Assembly (NCBI RefSeq): GCF_932526225.1
Contig: NC_064039.1
Coordinates: forward strand, 14,028,139-14,092,138
Origin: Nematostella vectensis
Taxonomy: Eukaryota; Cnidaria; Anthozoa; Actiniaria; Edwardsiidae
Direction of reading: 5' to 3'
DNA: 64,000 nt
The notes below the pieces were generated by a model. It made no database searches. It had not been told where the DNA came from and was given only the letters and a program-made list of their open reading frames with translations. Position numbers and translations under genes: made by a program. Positions 36,401 through 47,600 of this stretch are shown here, in pieces; the first letter of the stretch is position 1, and each line of letters opens with the position of its first letter.

Positions 36401-39400
36401 AGAGTTGGTGAGTAATAACATTCTAAATATATAAGCCTGGCACCTTTTTGGGATACTAAGATAATGAGAATTGTTGACCGTTGCCATATTGCACAACGTT
36501 TAAGTCAAAGCTGATGAGTGATGTAGGTAACTGTACTAATAGACACTGAAGTCGCTGGAACGATTCTGATTGGCCGCTCAGATCATGTGGTCTAGGCGAT
36601 TCAAACACTTTGAAACAGCTGCTCTGCCATTCTCTCGGGCAAAATTCTCTAGAAGCGGAAGTGAAATTACGGTGTGTTCATTGAAATGATGCTAATGCGT
36701 TTGCAGTTATTTTCCATCTATTTTTTTTTTTATTTCTTGCACCGTAACACATGCTTTGTAAGGCCTTTTCTATATAAAGAGTTAAAATCCTCTATGTCCT
36801 GATGAAGTTGATCGCTGGAAATTAGTTGTTAGATGATGACTCATCACATATAGACATCAACAGGATGTGTCAAGAAGGCCATTTCACTGAAAAATTAGGT
36901 TGTCTGAGAAAGTCACTGCTACGGTAAATATAATAAATTCACATTCACAAAGTTACGGTCAGTTCTTGTAATAATATAATATTTATTCATAAATGATTGT
37001 AACCTATAATGCGCATTACATATTTTGCAAACATGGAACTGTTTAGAAATCACTCGTCTTCCTGAGCCAGGGTTGATGTCTTCCCCCAGGTGACTCTCTG
37101 ACCGATAACGGCAACACCAACCCTCGCTGTGGAGACATATTCACCATGGCAACACTGCAGAAGCTATCCATCTACTGCAAGCCGAGGAGATCAGGACGCT
37201 ATGTGAACGTGCGTCTGGTGAGAGCTAGTATGTTTCTTACCCTGTGTGAGGTGGAGGTGTACTCCGAGAGCAAAGGTACGTGTGTGGGGGGAGGGGAGGG
37301 GAGGAGGGATTTATGGGGAATTTTAACTGGTACTCACCCTTTGTGAGGTGGAGGTGTACTCCAAGAGCAAAGGTACGTGTGTGTGTGTGGGGGGGGGGGG
37401 GGGGGCTAGGGGGAGGAGGGATTGATAGGGAATTTTAACTGGTACTCACCCTGTGTGAGGTGGAGGTGGACTTCGAGAGCAAAGTTACGTACGCAAAGGT
37501 GTCTACTCCGAGAGCAAAGTTGCGTATTCAAAGGTGACTACTCCGAGAGCAAAGGTACCTACACAAAGGTGTCTACTCCGAGAGGTGAATGGTGAATGTT
37601 GAATGGAGATACTTGATATTTGAGCCTCTATCTGTTCGTGCATGTAGTAAGAGCTAACATGATACTCATCCTGTTTGAGGTGAGGTCTATAGACAGTAAA
37701 GGTAACATAAGGGAGAGAAACTGGAGATACTGGATATTTGTCCCTTTATCTGTGCGTGCATATGATGCAGAATTTGGGTCGTGCCGGAGAAGGGTAACTC
37801 TCGCTGTAGAGAGAAGATGATGAAGAACCTTTCAATGCTAGGATGACCCTGTTTGTGAACTTCGTGTTGTGGACATGTTCCATGTTTGTAATCAATAATA
37901 ATTTGTAATCACTAGGCCATTCCAGCTATAAGCATGCGCGCACACTCGACATGGAAACCTACCTCGTCTACCGTCATACAGCGCGCGCTTTATTTGATGC
38001 ATGACGGTAGTTGAGAAAGGTTTCTATTGAAATGCGCACGCGAGCTTATAGCTCGAATGGCCTATTGGAATAGTGCGAAGGGTGTGCTTTACGGGTAAAA
38101 CAAATAATTCCTTTTTCTCGTCAACAGCTGTGATCCTCAACAAACCCCCACCACAAGAGGTGCCTGAAATCTACGACATTGAAGCTACTTTTGCAAACTT
38201 TACATGCCCTGAGGCGTTTGGGTACCCTGTGCCAGATGTAGCCTGGGTACTAAATGGCGAAGTTCACCAAAACGGTTCTAGTCGTCATTTTCGGACACCA
38301 GCCTTGGAGGGGGTGGCGTATGGGGACTTGACATTGGAGTGCATCGTGTCCAACAAACACGGCTCTGACTTCTACCAGTTTCCTGTGAAGCATCTCAGTA
38401 AGTGTTGCATGTTATTTCCCATGAACGTCGCTGTTTGTCTGAGAGAAAGAGCCATTGCTTACCAGTAAGCAAATAAATATACGAATGCCTAAATAAATGA
38501 ATACCTGAATTAATGAATGAATAAATAAATAAATACCTAACTAAACAAACAAATAAATAAAAAAGAATAAATAAAAGAAGTAATAGATAAATAAAAAGAC
38601 CTGGAATGTCTCATGCGTTCTATTTACTCCGCTGCAAAATGGGTGATTTATTCGAATTTTGAGCAAACTTCAAAAGACAACGCTCTATATGACAAAATGG
38701 TAAAATCCACACGTTCCTACCAAAAAACATTGACCTATTCTCTGGTTTATAATTTTTCCTTCATTACAGGTCACCTCATGATGTGTCGAGATCACCAGAC
38801 CAAAAATCATCCCACACGAGCTGTCACATATAAAGTCACAGGGAGCTATAGCAACGACGGTGATATCAATGAGACGGTATGGCGGCGATACGAAGCGGGG
38901 TCAGCAAACATGCAGGTACAATTTAAAAAATGATATCTGTTCTTTTCCATTTTCCCAAATGGGATCTCTTTGACACTATTTTAGTTAATTTGAAGGATAA
39001 ACGCTGGCTTCACTTTAGGCAGTGTCTATTTTTGATATTCATTAAGAATTTCGATGTTTCTGCGATCGAGTTTAGGGTCGTGTGCTCGTGCCATCCTGCA
39101 TCCCTACCCCCCCCCCCCCTCTCCTAGCAACGAGCCTGTGCCCTCCCTAGTTACAAGCCTGCGAGTTTTGTTTTATTCTAAATGTTCGTATTCTACATAC
39201 TTTTTAGCGGTCGAGGTGAGGGTTAAGTGTTCGGGCCCCCTATGCCCTCCCTAGTTACAAGCCTGCGAGTTTTGTTTTATTCTAAATATTCGTATTCTAC
39301 ATACGTTTTAGCGGTCGAGGTGAGGGTTAAGTGCTCGGGCCCCCTGTGCACCCTCTAGCTACGATTCTTTGAGTTCTGCTTTATTTTTTCCTAAGTGGAA

Positions 39401-40041
39401 AGTAATTTATATTTCTTCCACCCCACCATTAGCTCGCCGAGTCGTGCGTACCTACCCATCGCTGCAACACCAAGGCCACCGGATGGATGACGGAACCTCA
39501 TCCCAGCGCCCGCGATGGCGTGGTACAGCGGACAGTGTGTTTTCACTGGGACGATGATTGCTGCCGTTATCAGACGCAAATCTTTGTCCGCCCTTGCCAT
39601 GGATTCTACGTCTACAGACTTAAAGCGCTGAAGTTTGCTGTGGAGGCAAGATACTGCACTAGAGGTACTAGAAGCTGAAACATCGATTGGTTCACCATCA
39701 AAGTCAGAATCTTTTAAAATGTCTTGTTTCCCCCGCTCTTTGTTTTAGCACTTGTGACACCATACGATGAAAGCATCTTGATGTCCCAGTACATATCCTC
39801 ATCCGGTCACGACAACTACGCGTTACGAAGTCACGCAGTCGCCATAGAGCAAGATCTCACGGTGGAAGATTGCGTTATGTTCTGCATGCTGGATTGCAGG
39901 TGTCAATCACTAAACTACAATACAAGCAGCCAAACTTGCGAGATCAACAACTCGACCAGACACGAGAGCGAAGATGATGTTACATTGAGAGCAGGAGTGC
40001 TCCATTACGAGTCTGTACAGTTTATACAAGTCAACGATTAG
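27451..40041 (+). CDS. Copy B: secreted fucolectin-fucolectin-Ig-D8C-PAN protein
   Basis: Ten exons: 27451-27465, 27940-27997, 29876-30136, 30782-30964, 36168-36407, 37090-37275, 38128-38397, 38770-38915, 39433-39664, 39749-40041. All introns are GT-AG, phases match at every junction, and the sum is 1884 nt (627 residues plus stop). Order: signal peptide (1-24), two fucolectin-type F5/8C-like domains (25-172, 173-314), Ig (315-404), D8C eight-cysteine domain as in uromodulin and GP2 (405-530), PAN/apple (531-627). Fucolectin domains bind fucosylated glycans; D8C and PAN are extracellular adhesion modules. A secreted glycan-binding or mucosal recognition protein is inferred. Several N-glycosylation sequons are visible (NFT, NGS, NET, NNS). 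Intron 4 carries a 4.2-kb transposon. This is the intact copy; copies A and C give independent support for every exon border. Confidence 0.85.
27940..27997 (+). CDS. Copy B exon 2: signal peptide core
   Basis: 58 nt encoding VILAILFVAIVAAFWRANA: a hydrophobic h-region ending in small residues, a good signal peptidase site. Same length in A and C. Confidence 0.8.
28000..29875. other. Copy B intron 2
   Basis: 1.9 kb, AT-rich, no coding signal. Unlike introns 2 of A and C apart from short edges. It contains a G homopolymer (about 29371-29385) and no recognised element termini. Confidence 0.5.
29876..30136 (+). CDS. Copy B exon 3: first fucolectin-type domain, N half
   Basis: 261 nt. Contains NLALRQPT, LAVDGVN, the signature GGWWRVDLG and a CC pair in GDCCPERL, all typical of the fucolectin/tachylectin-4/pentraxin-1 (FTP) fold. 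Donor GTACGT, phase 1. Confidence 0.85.
30782..30964 (+). CDS. Copy B exon 4: first fucolectin-type domain, C half
   Basis: 183 nt encoding GDSLVNNG, a cysteine pair (MCESKITT, YCSPGLRG) and RYVVLYIPGVNNRLEICEVM, the closing strands of the FTP fold. Exons 3-4 and 5-6 share the same split point, indicating internal duplication of a two-exon domain unit. Confidence 0.85.
31226..31672 (+). repeat. Left long terminal inverted repeat
   Basis: Matches the reverse complement of 35032-35471 at most positions, with recurring ACATTCATTTGCG-like subrepeats that could be multiple transposase binding sites. Confidence 0.8.
31849..34989 (+). pseudogene. Tc1-like (IS630/mariner superfamily) transposase, broken
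   Basis: The start ATG (31849) gives MPPRKIPFEHRERIIRSFED, a helix-turn-helix region. The frame then shifts near 31915 to continue VNPSTACGIVARYIREG, and again near 32400. Catalytic residues remain recognisable: FVDECGYN (first Asp), IYDGAPPH (second Asp) and IVEQAINSLKA (Glu). The 3' part is split by a LINE at 32843-34900; the final codons, AQWYRFMQTYLPRCLNGE, resume on the right and stop at 34987-34989. At least two frameshifts plus the insertion make it non-functional. Confidence 0.8.
32843..34900 (-). pseudogene. Nested non-LTR retrotransposon reverse transcriptase
   Basis: 686 codons open from the 5' junction (34900) to the stop at 32843, inserted into the transposase gene in opposite orientation. 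RT motifs: IIPIFKKGSRRDCGNYRGIS, FIDFSKAFDTVS (first Asp), GVKQGCVLAPTLFSLYLSAM, LYADDSALVAHD (catalytic pair), then a C-terminal domain with YGAETWTVYRSQ and LRWTGHVHRMD. The endonuclease and 5' part are lost. The insertion ends essentially at the stop codon, so the 3' UTR is almost absent. The open frame suggests a recent insertion. Clade not assigned. Confidence 0.85.
35032..35471 (+). repeat. Right long terminal inverted repeat
   Basis: Complement of the left repeat; ends GCAAAAGGTG next to the TA duplication. Confidence 0.8.
36168..36407 (+). CDS. Copy B exon 5: second fucolectin-type domain, N half
   Basis: 240 nt: VNLALKKPT, SRAVDGNTDGDY, SCTHT, WWRVDLG. Copies A and C have a 108-nt longer version owing to duplication of the exon start and its acceptor; B has only one acceptor. 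Confidence 0.85.
37090..37275 (+). CDS. Copy B exon 6: second fucolectin-type domain, C half
   Basis: 186 nt ending VEVYSESKG. Downstream, intron 6 contains degenerate repeats of the exon end (about 37330-37370, 37440-37590), each with a GAGAGCAAAG-type donor-like sequence. These are homologous to the 35-bp array in copy C, but interrupted. Confidence 0.85.
37909..38064. mobile_element. Palindromic MITE in intron 6 (copy B)
   Basis: Same element as 6134-6283 in copy A, at the orthologous intron position, with inverted ~65-bp arms around the TGACGGTAG centre. Confidence 0.55.
38128..38397 (+). CDS. Copy B exon 7: Ig domain
   Basis: 270 nt, one I-set-like Ig domain: FTCPEAFGYPVPDVAW holds the first Cys and the core Trp, and LTLECIVSNKHG the second Cys. 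Phase 1-1 exon, typical of shuffled extracellular modules. Confidence 0.85.
38770..38915 (+). CDS. Copy B exon 8: first part of D8C domain
   Basis: 146 nt encoding one Cys (MMCRD) and YSNDGDINETVWRRYEAG, which matches the start of uromodulin-type D8C domains (W-R-x-x-x-G region). Shifts the phase from 1 to 0. Confidence 0.75.
39433..39664 (+). CDS. Copy B exon 9: main part of D8C domain
   Basis: 232 nt with ESCVPTHRCNTK, GWMTEPHPS, DGVVQRTVCFHW, DCC, and CHGFYVYRLKA. Seven cysteines here plus the one in exon 8 make the eight expected. The closest known relatives by motif are uromodulin, GP2 and OIT3. Confidence 0.85.
39749..40041 (+). CDS. Copy B exon 10: PAN/apple domain and stop
   Basis: 293 nt. 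Contains SGHDNYAL, VEDCVMFCMLDCRCQSLNY, TCEINNSTRHESEDD and ends FIQVND-stop. Four conserved PAN cysteines are present; B has one extra Cys (LDCRC) where C has LDRRC, so it may have a free thiol. Confidence 0.85.
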
Positions 40042-40203
40042 ATGCGTGTGGTGTCAGTGATAATGTGTTTGATGTCAACGATTAGAAGCGGGTGATGTAC
40101 GATAGTAAAACAATCCCAGAATACACTAGGGTGAAGAGGGCTCCTCTGCGAGGCTGAACTAGTTTAACACTCTGACAAGTAATTGCGTGATATCAACAAT
40201 GCG
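40042..40203 (+). other. 3' flank of copy B before the minisatellite
   Basis: Immediately after the stop is a second GATGTCAACGATTAG (near 40070), a duplicate of the coding end, followed by sequence shared with the 3' flank of copy C. No AATAAA signal was seen in this stretch, so the transcript may run into the 52-bp array. Confidence 0.45.
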
Positions 40204-43200
40204 TGTGGTACACGGGCCGTAGCGGTGCCGGAAGTAATGCTAACTGATGCTTGCGTTGTTTACACCGGCCGTAGCGGTGCCAGGAGTAATGATGACTGTT
40301 TTAGATGCTGTTTACACTGGGCGTAACGGTGCCAGTAGTAATGATGACTGATTTAGATGCTGTTTACACCGGCCGTAGCGGTGCCAGTAGTAATGATGAC
40401 TGATTTAGATGCTGTTTACACTGGCCGTAGCGGTGCCAGTAGTAATGATGACTGATTTAGGTGCTGTTTACACTGGGCGTAGCGGTGCCAGTAGTAATGA
40501 TGACTGATTTAGATGCTGTTTACACTGGCCGTAGCGGTGCCAGTAGTAATGATGACTGATTTAGATGCTGTTTACACTGGGCGTAGCGGTGCCAGTAGTA
40601 ATGATGACTGATTTAGATGCTGTTTACACGTTGCGTAGCGGTGCCAGTAGTAATGATGACTGATTTAGATGCTGTTTACACTGGGCGTAGCGGTGCCAGT
40701 AGTAATGATGACTGATTTAGATGCTGTTTACACTGGGCGTAGCGGTGCCAGTAGTAATGATGACTGATTAAGATGCTGTTTACACTGGGCGTAGCGGTAC
40801 CAGTAGTAATGATGACTGATTTAGATGCTGTTTACACTGGGCGTAGCGGTGCCAGTAGTAATGATGACTGATTTAGATGGTGTTTACACTGGGCGTAGCG
40901 GTGCCAGTAGTAATGATGACTGATTTAGATGCTGTTTACACTGGGCGTAGCGGTGCCAGTAGTAATGATGACTGATTAAGATGCTGTTTACACTGGGCGT
41001 AGCGGTACCAGTAGTAATGATGACTGATTTAGATGCTGTTTACACTGGGCGTAGCGGTGACAGTAGTAATGATGACTGATTTAGATGGTGTTTACACTGG
41101 CGTAGCGGTGCCAGTAGTAATGATGACTGATTTAGATGCTGTTTACACTGGGCGTAGCGGTGCCAGTAGTAATGATGACTGATTTAGATGGTGTTTACAC
41201 TGGGCGTAGCGGTGCCAGTAGTAATGATGACTGGTTTAGATGATGTTTACACTGGCCGTAGCGGTGCCAGTAGTAATGATGACTGTTTTAGATGCTGTTT
41301 ACACTGGGCGTAGCGGTGCCAGTAGTAATGATGACTGATTTAGATGGTGTTTACACTGGCGTAGCGGTACCAGTAGTAATGATGACTGATTTAGATGATG
41401 TTTACACTGGCCGTAGCGGTGCCAGTAGTAATGATGACTGATTTAGATGATGTTTACACTGGCCGTAGCGGTGCCAGTAGTAATGATGACTGTTTTAGAT
41501 GCTGTTTACACTGGGCGTAGCGGTGCCAGTAGTAATGATGACTGATTTAGATGGTGTTTACACTGGCGTAGCGGTACCAGTAGTAATGATGACTGACTTA
41601 GATGCTGTTTACACTGGGCGTAGCGGTGCCAGTAGTAATGATGACTGTTTTAGATGCTGTTTACACTGGACGTAGCCGTGCCAGTAGTAATGATGACTGA
41701 TTTAGATGCTGTTTACACGTTGCGTAGCGGTGCCAGTAGTAATGATGACTGATTTAGATGCTGTTTACACGTTGCGTAGCGGTGCCAGTAGTAATGATGA
41801 CTGATTTAGATGCTGTTTACACTGGGCGTAGCGGTACCAGTAGTAATGATGACTGATTTAGATGCTGTTTACACTGGGCGTAGCGGTACCAGTAGTAATG
41901 ATGACTGATTTAGATGCTGTTTACACTGGGCGTAGCGGTGCCAGTAGTAATGATGACTGATTTAGATGGTGTTTACACTGGCGTAGCGGTGCCAGTAGTA
42001 ATGATGACTGATTTAGATGATGTTTACACTGGCCGTAGCGGTGCCAGTAGTAATGATGACTGTTTTAGATGCTGTTTACACTGGGCGTAGCGGTGCCAGT
42101 AGTAATGATGACTGATTTAGATGGTGTTTACACTGGGCGTAGCGGTGCCAGTAGTAATGATGACTGATTTAGATGCTGTTTACACTGGGCGTAGCGGTGC
42201 CAGTAGTAATGATGACTGTTTTAGATGCTGTTTACACTGGACGTAGCCGTGCCAGTAGTAATGATGACTGATTTAGATGCTGTTTACACGTTGCGTAGCG
42301 GTGCCAGTAGTAATGATGACTGATTTAGATGCTGTTTACACGTTGCGTAGTGGTGCCAGTAGTAATGATGACTGATTTAGATGCTGTTTACACGTTGCGT
42401 AGCGGTGCCAGTAGTAATGATGACTGATTTAGATGCTGTTTACACTGGGCGTAGCGGTACCAGTAGTAATGATGACTGATTTAGATGCTGTTTACACGTT
42501 GCGTAGCGGTGCCAGTAGTAATGATGACTGATTTAGATGCTGTTTACACTGGGCGTAGCAGTGCCAGGAGTAATGATGACTAATTTAGATGCTGTTTACA
42601 CTGGGCGCAGCGGTGCCAGGAGTAATGATGACTGATTTAGATGCTGTTTACACGTTGCGTAGCGGTGCCAGTAGTAATGATGACTGATTTAGATGCTGTT
42701 TACACGTTGCGTAGCGGTGCCAGGAGTAATGATGACTGATTTAGATGCTGTTTACACTGGGCGTAGCAGTGCCAGGAGTAATGATGACTGATTTAAATGC
42801 TGTTTACACTGGGCGTAGCAGTGCCAGTAGTAATGATGACTGACTTAGATGCTGTTTACACTGGGCGTAGCGGTGCCATTAGTAATGATGACTGATTTAG
42901 ATGCTGTTTACACTGGCCGTAGCGGTGCCAGTTGTAATGATGACTGATTTATATGCTGTTTACACTGGCCGTAGCGGTGCCAGTAGTAATGATGAATGAT
43001 TTAGATACTGTTTACACTGGGCGTAGCGGTGCCAGTAGTAATGATGACTGTTTTAGATGCTGTTTACACTGGCCGTAGCGGTGCCAGTAGTAATGATGAC
43101 TGATTTATATGCTGTTTACACTGGGCGTAGCGGTGCCAGTAGTAATGATGACTGATTTAGGTGCTGTTTACACTGGGCGTAGCGGTGCCAGTAGTAATGA

Positions 43201-43231
43201 TGACTGATTAAGATACTGTTTACACTGGGAG
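40204..43231. repeat. 52-bp minisatellite, about 58 units
   Basis: Unit core GGCGTAGCGGTGCCAGTAGT followed by AATGATGACTGATTTAGATGCTGTTTACACT. Starts about 160 bp after the stop codon of copy B. A handful of units of the same family and same orientation relative to the gene follow the stop of copy C (48770-49050). Variant units (ACGTTGCGTAG, GGTGTTTACAC) recur in blocks, showing stepwise higher-order duplication. Confidence 0.9.
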
Positions 43232-43375
43232 GGGCCCCGAATGGTCTTTGGCGAGCACCCCGTTTTTTATGCGAGACCGAGCATTTTTAGTCGGAAAAAA
43301 ATTGCGCGAGCATGCGAGCATTAGCCGAAAACTGCGAGCACATCGAAATTTCGGGGGATCATTCGGGGGCCATAC
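43232..43375. mobile_element. Small TIR element inside the minisatellite
   Basis: About 144 bp with termini GGGGCCCCGAATG and CATTCGGGGGCC and an ACTGGG sequence on both sides, inserted in a 52-bp unit. The interior has repeated GCGAGCA motifs. Confidence 0.5.
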
Positions 43376-44655
43376 TGGGCGTAGCAGTGCCAGATGGTGA
43401 TGCTTTTGCTTTTAACACGGGACGTAGCGGTGCCAGGAGTAATGCTAACTGGTGCTGGTGCTATTTGAAAGGGGCGTAGAGGCGCCAGGAGTAATGCAAC
43501 TGGTGCTGGTGCTATTTGAAAGGGGCGTAAAGGGGCTAGGAGTAATGCTGACTGATGCTGGTGCTATTTTAAAGGGGCGTAGAGGGGCTAGGAGTAATGC
43601 TGACTGATGCTGGTGCTATTTGAAAGGGGCGTAGAGGGGCCAGGAGTAATGCAACTGATGCTGGTGCTATTTTAAAGGGGCGTAGAGGGGCTAGGAGTAA
43701 TGCTGACTGATGCTGGTGCTATTTGAAAGGGGCGTAAAGGGGCTAGGAGTAATGCTAACTGGTGCTGGTGCTATTTGAAAGGGGCGTAGAGGGGCCAGGA
43801 GTAATGCAACTGATGCTGGTGCTATTTGAAAGGGGCGTAGAGGGGCTAGGAGTAATGCTGACTGATGCTGGTGCTATTTGAAAGGGGCGTAGAGGGGCCA
43901 GGAGTAATGCTAACTGATGCTGGTGCTATTTGAAAGGGGCGTAGAGGGGCCAGGAGTAATGCTAACTGGTGCTGGTGCTATTTGAAAGGGGCGTAGAGGG
44001 GCTAGGAGTAATGCTGACTGATGCTGGTGCTATTTGAAAGGGGCGTAGAGGGGCCAGGAGTAATGCTAACTGATGCTGGTGCTATTTGAAAGGGGCGTAG
44101 AGGGGCTAGGAGTAATGCTAACTGGTGCTGGTGCTATTTGAAAGGGGCGTAGAGGGGCTAGGAGTAATGCTGACTGATGCTGGTGCTATTTGAAAGGGGC
44201 GTAGAGGGGCTAGGAGTAATGCTGACTGATGCTGATGCTATTTGAAAGGGGCGTAGAGGGGCTAGGAGTAATGCTGACTGATGCTTGTGCTATTTGAAAG
44301 GGGCGTAGAGGGGCCAGGAGTAATGCTGACTGATGCTGGTGCTATTTGAAAGGGGCGTAGAGGGGCCAGGAGTAATGCTGACTGATGCTGGTGCTATTTG
44401 AAAGGGGCGTAGAGGGGCCAGGAGTAATGCTGACTGATGCTGGTGCTATTTGAAAGGGGCGTAGAGGGGCCAGGAGTAATGCTGACTGATGCTGGTGCTA
44501 TTTGAAAGGGGCGTAGAGGGGCCAGGAGTAATGCTGACTGATGCTGGTGCTATTTGAAAGGGGCGTAGAGGGGCCAGGAGTAATGCTAACTGGTGCTGGT
44601 GCTATTTGAAAGGGGCGTAGAGGGGCTAGGAGTAATGCTGACTGATGCTTGCGCC
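43376..44655. repeat. Diverged 52-bp minisatellite subfamily, about 24 units
   Basis: Unit core AGGGGCGTAGAGGGGCCAGG followed by AGTAATGCTGACTGATGCTGGTGCTATTTGAA. It keeps the 52-bp period and the GCGTAG, CCAGGAGTAATG and GACTGAT parts of the first family, so it is a separate amplification of a diverged unit. Confidence 0.85.
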
Positions 44656-47600
44656 CCTAGATCCCCTAAAACTACCTGTATCATTCAACACAAAAAAAGC
44701 TGTTAAATGTTGGCGCCGCTTATAGGCAGTGCCTGAATCTATATATTACGAGGCTTAGCGGTGCCAGGTGTAAAACTGATTGATACTGGCCCTCCCAGCA
44801 CGCCACCTCTCCGAAAGGCGCTGACTAATCAAAATGCACTAAATGCAATTTTTTCAAAGCTTAAAGCAGTATACCGACAAATTTGATTTAAATTCCCTTT
44901 TAAATTGAAAAAATTATAATCATCACAGTATTGAATAATTGTTCAACAGAACTACCTCAGTATGTTAGTAGGTGGTAATCATATTATGTGTTTGATTTTG
45001 TTTCTCATTGCCCCCCCCCCCCCCCCTCCTAAAAAAAAACAGAAAAAGAACGATTATTTTTGCCATTACAAAAGTATCAATTGTGTTTACCCTTCTCTGG
45101 GATTTTTCACATAAAAGTCATGGATATAGTATCAAAAAAATAAAGATTCCTGAATAGCTGTTTACAAATTCTAAATTGTGTAGTTCCCCAGGGTCTTTTT
45201 TCTGTTTATGACGAAATCAGCATAACAACTGCGGAAAACTCACTCTCTAAAGTATAATGACCTCAGATGGAGAGACGTGAGTAAGTTAGAGCTAGAACAA
45301 GGGCTGCGAAGTGCAAATAAAGTAAAGGTATGAAGATACCTCAAAAGTCTAGAAAGCAGTTCCCGTGGGCTCCTGTATCTTTTCTACTTGGGCTAATTAA
45401 GGCTTGACTATGGGCTTATACGCGGATATCTAAGCATTATTCAGAAATACAAGACTCCGATAACCTACAACAACCAAATTTGGAAAGGTGAATAACCATA
45501 GGAGAAAATATGATCTGCACAGTCTGTTGCCATGGAAGCAGCAAATGTGCATATATTTGCATATCAATTAGCCAAAAACGAAAATGGGGAAACTTATATA
45601 GTGCAATTTGGTGTTCTAAGCACATATATTTATTCATAGTCAAAAGCCCCATAATAAATAGCCTTTGTATCTGGTCCATCGAGCCCGTAACCATGACAAC
45701 GGTTACCGTGGTAACAAAAAATTCTATATTTCGCTGAAATTAATGACTGGACCAGGTGCAAATTGTTTTAAGTTACCCCGATCTATCACTATGCCAAGCT
45801 TTATTGTCATATCATGTATACTTCGCGAGATATTCAAGAAAATCATTTGGTTCCGCGTACCAACTCATCATGATCAAAAAGGGCAAATAATAAACATTAA
45901 AAAGGCTAGAAAGTGAAGTCCATGGATTTCTTATTCTTTTGTAAGACTCTTCTTCTGTTCGAGGGAAAAGGCGACTTACTACAGTACCAGAAGTTCGACA
46001 CCTCTCCACTTTGCGCTTTTGCTGCACGGGCACATTGCACTGATTTGTAGATATAAATGCACTATATTACCAAGGAAGGATGAAAGTTTAAATATGCTGA
46101 AATAATTCAAGGTAGGGCGTGGTATCTCCAAGATATGACGTCACCCTACTTAATCTAACCATTACCATACATTAACCTACCTAGAGATCACAAGCTCGAC
46201 CCCCGGGACATAGCGGGGAAAGTAACATTTATGTGGTGTGAAATGTGCGTTACTTTCCCGGCTACCGGGGACTGTGACGCTGTTAAAACCCCCGATACAT
46301 GGCCCCGGTGTTTTCCGATGACGACCCACCATAGAAAGCCATACCTTCCTTTGAGCTGCCATGTTCAGTGAACTAAAATTCGGCGGGAAAAAGCGTATGC
46401 ATACTACACCCACTTTTGGGCCCTCTCTAGTTTTTTCAGCACAGGCTACCCGAAATTGAAGATACTATCGTTTTCCAATTGCGTGGTGATTTTAAACAAT
46501 TTTCACATGAGCGTTTTTGAGAAAATGAAGATGTTGATTTTAGAGGTTTAATTTATACAATAATAACCCGTAATATTTAGACGACCACAACTTTGTCCAA
46601 GGAGGTAAATTCAACAACCGACGAGTATTTTGCTTGATACCTATATTCAAAGAAATTCTTTTGATGCCAAAACCGATTGAAAAATTTTTAGATCGCGAGA
46701 TTTCTTTCTTAGAACGTTGATAATGCCTCGCCATCTTAGAGAGCTACCACTTCATTCGGCGCTGCAACAGTAAAAATGCGTCTAATTTCCAATTCCCACG
46801 TACAATGTTTTTCTAGATCGCTGACCGAATGTTTTGATGGTTAGTTAGCATGCTATGTAAATTGAGGAGTCATTGAAAACCTCCTTCATATATTTTTATC
46901 GTAACTAAACGACGCATAATTCCAGCTCCTTTCCCCCGATCTCTATGTTTTGGTCGTTTTCTATTAGCTATTGTCTAAATTGCGAAATGGAATGTGATCA
47001 CACTCCGCATGGTTGGTTTCCGAATCTTTTCCGACAAATGCAAACAGGGTTATGGTAAGGGTGCTGATATGTTTTTCAAGAAAAAATAACCGTAATAAAA
47101 CTCTAGACATTAAAAACACAAGAAGAAGTCATGTTGTAAGTTTTTATTTAATTTAATGCAATATAATTCTACATAATGTTTTGCATTCTAAGCAACACAT
47201 AATGTAGAATTTTTTTAAATAGCTATTCAGGAATTTTCTTTTTTCTTTGATTCTTTATAGATGCTATATCCACACGGCTTTTACGTGAAAATTTCAAGAA
47301 AAAGGAGAAAATTGTTTTCTATCCCTTCTACACTTTCTTTGATATTTTTTTTAAGTCCTTGCAAAAATAATCGGGTTTCTTTCTTTTTGGGGGACAATGA
47401 AAGACGAAATCAAAAATAAAATATGATTACCCTCTATGTTTAGGGGACTACACTCTTTTTTTATAAGAATTTTCCGTTGAGGCTGGCCCGTTCTTATTTT
47501 TGGGACATTTCAAGGCTGAATATATTCTTAACGATGTTCTTAAATTTTATTGTATATAAAGAATATAATACCCATATGATTTATAAGGAAGAGAATTACA

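Noticed and set aside
36799-36825. CTGATGA ... GAAA in copy B intron 5 as a hammerhead
   Set aside because: Stem II would be three weak pairs and no stem I or cleavage triplet can be drawn.
40204-44655. Regular repeats that could be taken for a CRISPR array
   Set aside because: Whole units repeat with no unique spacers, the host is a eukaryote, and there are no cas genes.
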